A DNA stretch of 19,961 nt from Acidobacteriota bacterium (GTDB lineage: Bacteria > Acidobacteriota > Terriglobia > Terriglobales > Acidobacteriaceae). The notes under the pieces are model-generated. The model had not been told where the DNA came from. It worked only from the letters and a program-made list of their open reading frames with translations, and did not search any database. Made by a program: the position numbers and the translations under genes. Numbering within the stretch: the stretch's first letter is position 1; each line of letters starts with the position of its first letter. Below are positions 16,933-19,961 of this stretch, one piece after another. The DNA lies in contig JAJZAL010000077.1 of assembly GCA_021799405.1 (NCBI GenBank), positions 1 to 19,961 of the forward strand, read 5' to 3'.

Positions 16933-17774
16933 GCCGCGCAATTCTTTCCTGTAGCGGGCTGGACAAGCCCGAGGGTTCGGTGGCGCGCGAGGTCGCAATT
17001 CGCGGCGCCGCCGCGACGGGAAGTGAAATCGTCTGCCCGGTCCTGATGAATCGCGCTCCCGCGCGCTACAGAAAGTTGCTCACGGAAAGTGCGCTGATCG
17101 TCGTGGATGGCTGCTCAACACGTTGCGCCAGCCGCCTCGCTGCCGGACAAGAAGCGAAAGTGGATCGGAAGATTCTCATTTCAGATGCTGTAAAGACCTC
17201 GGACATGGCACTTGAGTCATCACTCAGTCTGGGACCAGCCGGCTTGGCGCTGGCACAGTCGATCGTCGATGATCTCGTGCGCAATCTCAATGCACCCGCT
17301 GCAAGCCTGGAACCTGATACCGCTTTCGAGCCGCCAACGGAATACCTCGTCGTCACGCACGATAAATTTGAGTTCCGGATTCCCGCGGTGGACTACCTGT
17401 TCAATGAGAACGACGTCTGGATACGCGTGCTGGACGGAGTGGCGCGGGTAGGCATATCCGACTACATGCAGCAAAGTCTGACGGACATCAACTTCTTCGA
17501 CCCACCCAAACCAGAAGGAGTGGTGGAGCAGTTCGGAGAGTTAGGCAGCCTGGAGTCCGCCAAGGCGGTGTTCGAAGTTATCGCACCGGCCAGTGGCACG
17601 GTGACTACCGTGAATTCGGCAGTTGTCGCCAATCCCGGACTCATCAACGAAGATCCCTACGGCAGCGGTTGGCTCGTCGAGATGAGGCTCACCCATTGGT
17701 TGGAAGATCGAGGCCTGCTTGAGGACGGTGCTGCGTATGCAGAGATCGTAAAGCGCAAGGCAGAAGAGGCGTAA
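16929..17774 (+). CDS. Fusion of DGC-type putative zinc-binding domain and GcvH-like lipoyl domain
   Basis: The 281-residue protein has two modules. Residues 1-115 are a DGC-domain: ILSCSGLDKPEGSVAREVA with Cys8, VCPVL with Cys36, and VVDGCSTRC with Asp60-Gly61-Cys62 and Cys66. These four cysteines are the putative zinc site of the family. Residues about 135-281 are a complete GcvH-like hammerhead domain. It includes NDVWIRVLDGVARVGISDYMQ, the lipoylation site LESAKAVFE with Lys212, and the GLINEDPYGSGWLVEM element. No glycine-cleavage P, T or L gene is nearby, but a lipoate ligase is encoded three genes on. The lipoyl arm is therefore likely used for another thiol or sulfur-transfer reaction, as for LbpA in sHdr systems. 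Start ATGA overlaps the ferredoxin stop. Confidence 0.88.
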   Translation: MSRAILSCSGLDKPEGSVAREVAIRGAAATGSEIVCPVLMNRAPARYRKLLTESALIVVDGCSTRCASRLAAGQEAKVDRKILISDAVKTSDMALESSLSLGPAGLALAQSIVDDLVRNLNAPAASLEPDTAFEPPTEYLVVTHDKFEFRIPAVDYLFNENDVWIRVLDGVARVGISDYMQQSLTDINFFDPPKPEGVVEQFGELGSLESAKAVFEVIAPASGTVTTVNSAVVANPGLINEDPYGSGWLVEMRLTHWLEDRGLLEDGAAYAEIVKRKAEEA

Positions 17775-17785
17775 GAGGACGAGGA

Positions 17786-18211
17786 ATGAGAAGCCTGAAA
17801 GAGAACGACGTTCTGGTGATTCCGTGTAGCGGGATCGGTAAGGTTCATGGCTTGATCGGGCGCGAGGCCACATACCGGGTGACCGACGAACTCGCTCCCG
17901 AGAAGACCGCGACACTCTGCCTGGCGCTGCTGGTGAAAGGCGACGCCGAAGCTGTGCAAGCTGTGCGAAGCCATAGCTGCATCACGATCGACGGCTGCGC
18001 CAAAGCATGTGCCCAGAAAAACGTCGCAATGGCGGGCGGCCGCGTCTCGAAGGCATTTCAGGCGGCCGAGGCATTCAGAAACTACCGCGGAGCGAAACCG
18101 GGCAGCGCCACCGCATTGACCGACGAAGGTTGGGTGATTACTCGGGACATTGCGGATTCGGTCGCCTGTGAGGCTGCGCGCCTGAGCGCGGAATCGGAGG
18201 CGGTCCAATGA
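17786..18211 (+). CDS. DGC-domain putative zinc-binding protein (second of three)
   Basis: The protein has 141 residues. The DGC core fills residues 8-80 with LVIPCSGIGKVHGLIGREA (Cys14), TLCLALLVKGD (Cys45) and ITIDGCAKACAQK (Cys71, Cys75); a further Cys65 lies just before. The last about 55 residues (GAKPGSATALTDEGWVITRDIAD and on) are a short helical extension. The DGC family has no established biochemical role, and conserved cysteines suggest zinc or thiol chemistry. GAGG 6 nt before the ATG is a good ribosome site, after an 11-nt gap from the fusion gene. The stop overlaps the next start as ATGA. It may form a complex with the other two DGC proteins. Confidence 0.82.
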   Translation: MRSLKENDVLVIPCSGIGKVHGLIGREATYRVTDELAPEKTATLCLALLVKGDAEAVQAVRSHSCITIDGCAKACAQKNVAMAGGRVSKAFQAAEAFRNYRGAKPGSATALTDEGWVITRDIADSVACEAARLSAESEAVQ

Positions 18212-18909
18212 GTTCAGAGAGAACAAAGGTTGGCGTCATCTCCTGCAGTGGAGAAGCCATCCCCGAAGGATCCATCTCACGGCTGGCGACGCGGCGTGTC
18301 CTCGAACTGCTCCGCCCGGATGTGACCGTAACGCTTTGCCTACCGTTATTCCTGGCCGGCAATGATGGTGAGCGCAATTTTGCGCGAACTCATCCGACGA
18401 TCACCGTTGATGGCTGCCCGAAGCAGTGTGCCAGATGGGGCACAGAGCAGCACAGCGGCCCGGTGAACGGGGCCCTTGTTGTCACCGACATTCTCGGAAC
18501 GTCAAACGAAGGCTGCCATTGCTCTTCGCGTGAGCTTTCGGAGCAGGATACTGCGGCGGTATGGGCGGTGGCGGAACGCATCGCCGCCGAAGTGGATCGG
18601 GTTCTGGCGGTCTCAGCACCACGTGAGGTGACGAGCGCGGAAGGGTCCGCGATCAGTTGCGGCTGCTCCACTCCCACGCCCGGCGGCACAATCACCATCA
18701 ACGGTCAGGAAAGACAAATTGCTGGGTTGCAGCTGATCTTCGACCAGTGTGCGGCCGGAGGTGTACCGGCGGATGGAGGCGACGGCGCCGCATTGCTCAA
18801 TGCGGTGAAGATCTATGACCGCGTCGAGCGTGAAGAAGAGGCCGAATATCAGAAGGCCCTGCTTCATGCCTATCGGAACTTCAGGTGCGGCATTCAGCCG
18901 GGAAGATGA
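18208..18909 (+). CDS. DGC-domain protein with extra cysteine-rich C-terminal domain (third of three)
   Basis: The 233-residue protein starts with a DGC core: VISCSGEAIPEGSISRLA (Cys13), TLCLPLFLAGNDGE (Cys44) and TVDGCPKQCARWG (Cys70, Cys74). A GCHCS pair follows (103, 105). A separate C-terminal domain runs from SCGCSTP (Cys151, Cys153) through GGTITINGQERQIAGLQLIFDQC to an acidic helical end. The NGQ/GLQ pattern resembles small uncharacterised domains I have seen in redox operons, but I cannot name it. Four-nt overlaps tie it to both neighbours. With eleven or so cysteines in total it could bind more than one metal or iron-sulfur centre. The function is unknown. Confidence 0.8.
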   Translation: MSSERTKVGVISCSGEAIPEGSISRLATRRVLELLRPDVTVTLCLPLFLAGNDGERNFARTHPTITVDGCPKQCARWGTEQHSGPVNGALVVTDILGTSNEGCHCSSRELSEQDTAAVWAVAERIAAEVDRVLAVSAPREVTSAEGSAISCGCSTPTPGGTITINGQERQIAGLQLIFDQCAAGGVPADGGDGAALLNAVKIYDRVEREEEAEYQKALLHAYRNFRCGIQPGR

Positions 18910-19676
18910 TGGACGTCGCGTGCTCGTCGGCCCCGAGTGTGGCGGAGAATCTCGCCCTGGATGTGGCTCTGGCAAAGTCTGCCTCATCAACCGGGAGAAA
19001 GCTGCTCCGTTTCTGGTGGGGAGATGGTCCCGCTGTCGTAATGGGATCAAGCGAACGGGTTGAAGTCGTGGTTAACGCAGACGCTTGTGCCGCGCTCCAC
19101 GTGCCGATTCTCAAACGGTGCAGCGGAGGAGGCACGGTACTCCAGACCAGCGATGTTCTCAACTACTCACTGATTACGCCGGCGCCAACAACCCTTGACG
19201 TACGTGCAGCCTTTCGCCAGGGGACAGATGTGATCCAGACAATTCTCAAGAGCTTTGGCGTAGTTGGCACTGCATGCGGGACATCGGACGTAGCGGTCGG
19301 GGGCCGGAAGATCTCCGGAAACGCGCAAGCCTGGCGCTGGAAGTCGCTTTTGGTGCACGGAACATTGCTCATCGATTTCGATTTCGACCTGGCCGAGAAG
19401 ATCCTGAGGTACCCTTCCCGCGAGCCTGACTATCGGCGCAGCCGAAGCCATCGCGACTTTCTGATCACATTGCGCCAATTAGGCATTAGCGCAAGCCGCA
19501 ACGAGGTGGAGCAAGCAGCACTCCATGCTGGCGAACAGATCTACGGGCGGGTAAACCGGTACATCACAGGGGAACCCTGGTTCCCTTCTGCCTCTGCCAC
19601 AATTTCGTTCCGCGATCACTCCAGTACCACCCAGGCATATCAACCCCGGAGTAGCGAGAGCTTTCCGTGTTCTTAA
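18906..19676 (+). CDS. Lipoate-protein ligase, LplA type
   Basis: The protein has 256 residues from the ATG at 18906, whose ATGA overlaps the previous stop; a GTG at 18885 would add seven residues but is less likely. The ligase fold signatures are AENLALDVALA, LRFWWGDGPAVVMGSSE, KRCSGGGTVLQTSDVLNYSL (residues 70-89, the lipoate/ATP-binding loop, here RCSGGG where RRxSGGG is usual), and GGRKISGNAQAWRW with the likely catalytic Lys135. The enzyme attaches lipoate through lipoyl-AMP to a lysine. The obvious substrate is Lys212 of the DGC-GcvH fusion in the same operon. It looks catalytically complete. The C-terminal part (about 170-256) is short and its last 30 residues are unlike a normal LplA accessory domain. 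Confidence 0.9.
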   Translation: MMDVACSSAPSVAENLALDVALAKSASSTGRKLLRFWWGDGPAVVMGSSERVEVVVNADACAALHVPILKRCSGGGTVLQTSDVLNYSLITPAPTTLDVRAAFRQGTDVIQTILKSFGVVGTACGTSDVAVGGRKISGNAQAWRWKSLLVHGTLLIDFDFDLAEKILRYPSREPDYRRSRSHRDFLITLRQLGISASRNEVEQAALHAGEQIYGRVNRYITGEPWFPSASATISFRDHSSTTQAYQPRSSESFPCS

Positions 19677-19691
19677 GGAGAGGAAATCCAT

Positions 19692-19961
19692 ATGGCCTCT
19701 GACTCAAAGCCGACAGTAGACCAGGTCTTCGCGATGATGCGCAAAACCATGGGGTCAATCCCATCAGCAATTGAAAAGGCGACCTCCGTCGATGAGGGGT
19801 TGCTCTATGAGCATCTGCGCTCGCGAGCTTACGCCATGCCAGCCGAAGGAGCGCTGGACGATGAGACGCGCACCCTGATCTATCTTGCCGCAGCGCTTGC
19901 CGCAAGCAGCAAGGCGTGTATTCAGGCAATGGCCAACAAGGCGAAGATGCAGGGCATCGCG
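19692..19961 (+). CDS. AhpD/carboxymuconolactone-decarboxylase-like protein (cut by window end)
   Basis: The first 90 residues are present and the gene continues beyond the window. AAGGAG at 19675-19680, reaching into the ligase stop, serves the ATG at 19692. The helical pattern DETRTLIYLAAALAASSKACIQAMANKAKMQG is that of the AhpD-like fold around its active site. The usual CxxC is changed to Ser73-x-x-Cys76, and the following position normally His is Met80. A single-cysteine form cannot work as a classical AhpD disulfide reductase alone. AhpD in mycobacteria is reduced by a lipoyl protein, so its presence beside a lipoyl carrier fits a lipoyl-to-AhpD-like thiol chain. That link is an inference. 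Confidence 0.75.
   Translation, partial: MASDSKPTVDQVFAMMRKTMGSIPSAIEKATSVDEGLLYEHLRSRAYAMPAEGALDDETRTLIYLAAALAASSKACIQAMANKAKMQGIA

Noticed and set aside
16929..17774. Part of a glycine cleavage system
   Set aside because: No gcvP, gcvT or lpd is nearby, and the GcvH domain is fused to a DGC domain in a thiol/iron-sulfur operon.

Overview
The window is GC-rich DNA, about 60 percent by eye, from what is most likely a soil-type Acidobacteriota (Terriglobia) or a close relative. That assignment is an inference. It rests on the Tat-exported glycoside hydrolase/lyase cluster, the tandem amtB-glnK pairs, a TPR pseudogene of a type I associate with acidobacterial genomes, and the general codon use. 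No rRNA or other taxonomic marker is present.

Left part (about 250-7910): polysaccharide degradation. Three minus-strand genes form a probable operon, transcribed from 6459 to 251: a GHL6/beta-galactosidase-trimerisation-type hydrolase, a DUF5060/DUF4038-like hydrolase and a heparinase II/III-type lyase. Each protein begins with a twin-arginine signal. A GH27 alpha-galactosidase with a Sec-type signal is divergent from them across an 80-bp gap. Together they look like a small locus for cutting a complex plant or microbial glycan outside the cytoplasm.

Middle part (about 8076-14600): a proline dehydrogenase, an isolated nuoB-type complex I subunit on the minus strand, and then a tandem duplication of an ammonium-transporter/PII pair (amtB-glnK-amtB-glnK). 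The pairs are closed by a good terminator-like hairpin. The intergenic region before the second amtB holds a possible three-way-junction RNA fold.

Gap (about 14600-15724): no intact gene. The minus strand carries a decayed TPR-protein gene with in-frame stops and a frameshift. A palindrome lies just upstream of the next operon.

Right part (15725 to the end): a very tight operon of at least nine genes with 4- or 8-nt overlaps at five of the junctions. In order it encodes an ArsR-type regulator with a C-terminal cysteine cluster, a small CxxC thioredoxin-like protein, a stand-alone protein resembling the N-terminal domain of HdrA, a two-cluster ferredoxin, a fusion of a putative zinc-binding DGC domain to a lipoyl-carrying GcvH domain, two more DGC-domain proteins, a lipoate-protein ligase, and an AhpD/carboxymuconolactone-decarboxylase-like protein cut by the window edge. 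No other glycine-cleavage genes are present. The set suggests a dedicated lipoyl-based thiol/sulfur redox machine. It shares the idea of a lipoyl carrier, dedicated ligase, Hdr parts and ArsR control with the sHdr sulfur-oxidation system, but its components are different. This is the part of the window most likely to be an undescribed system.
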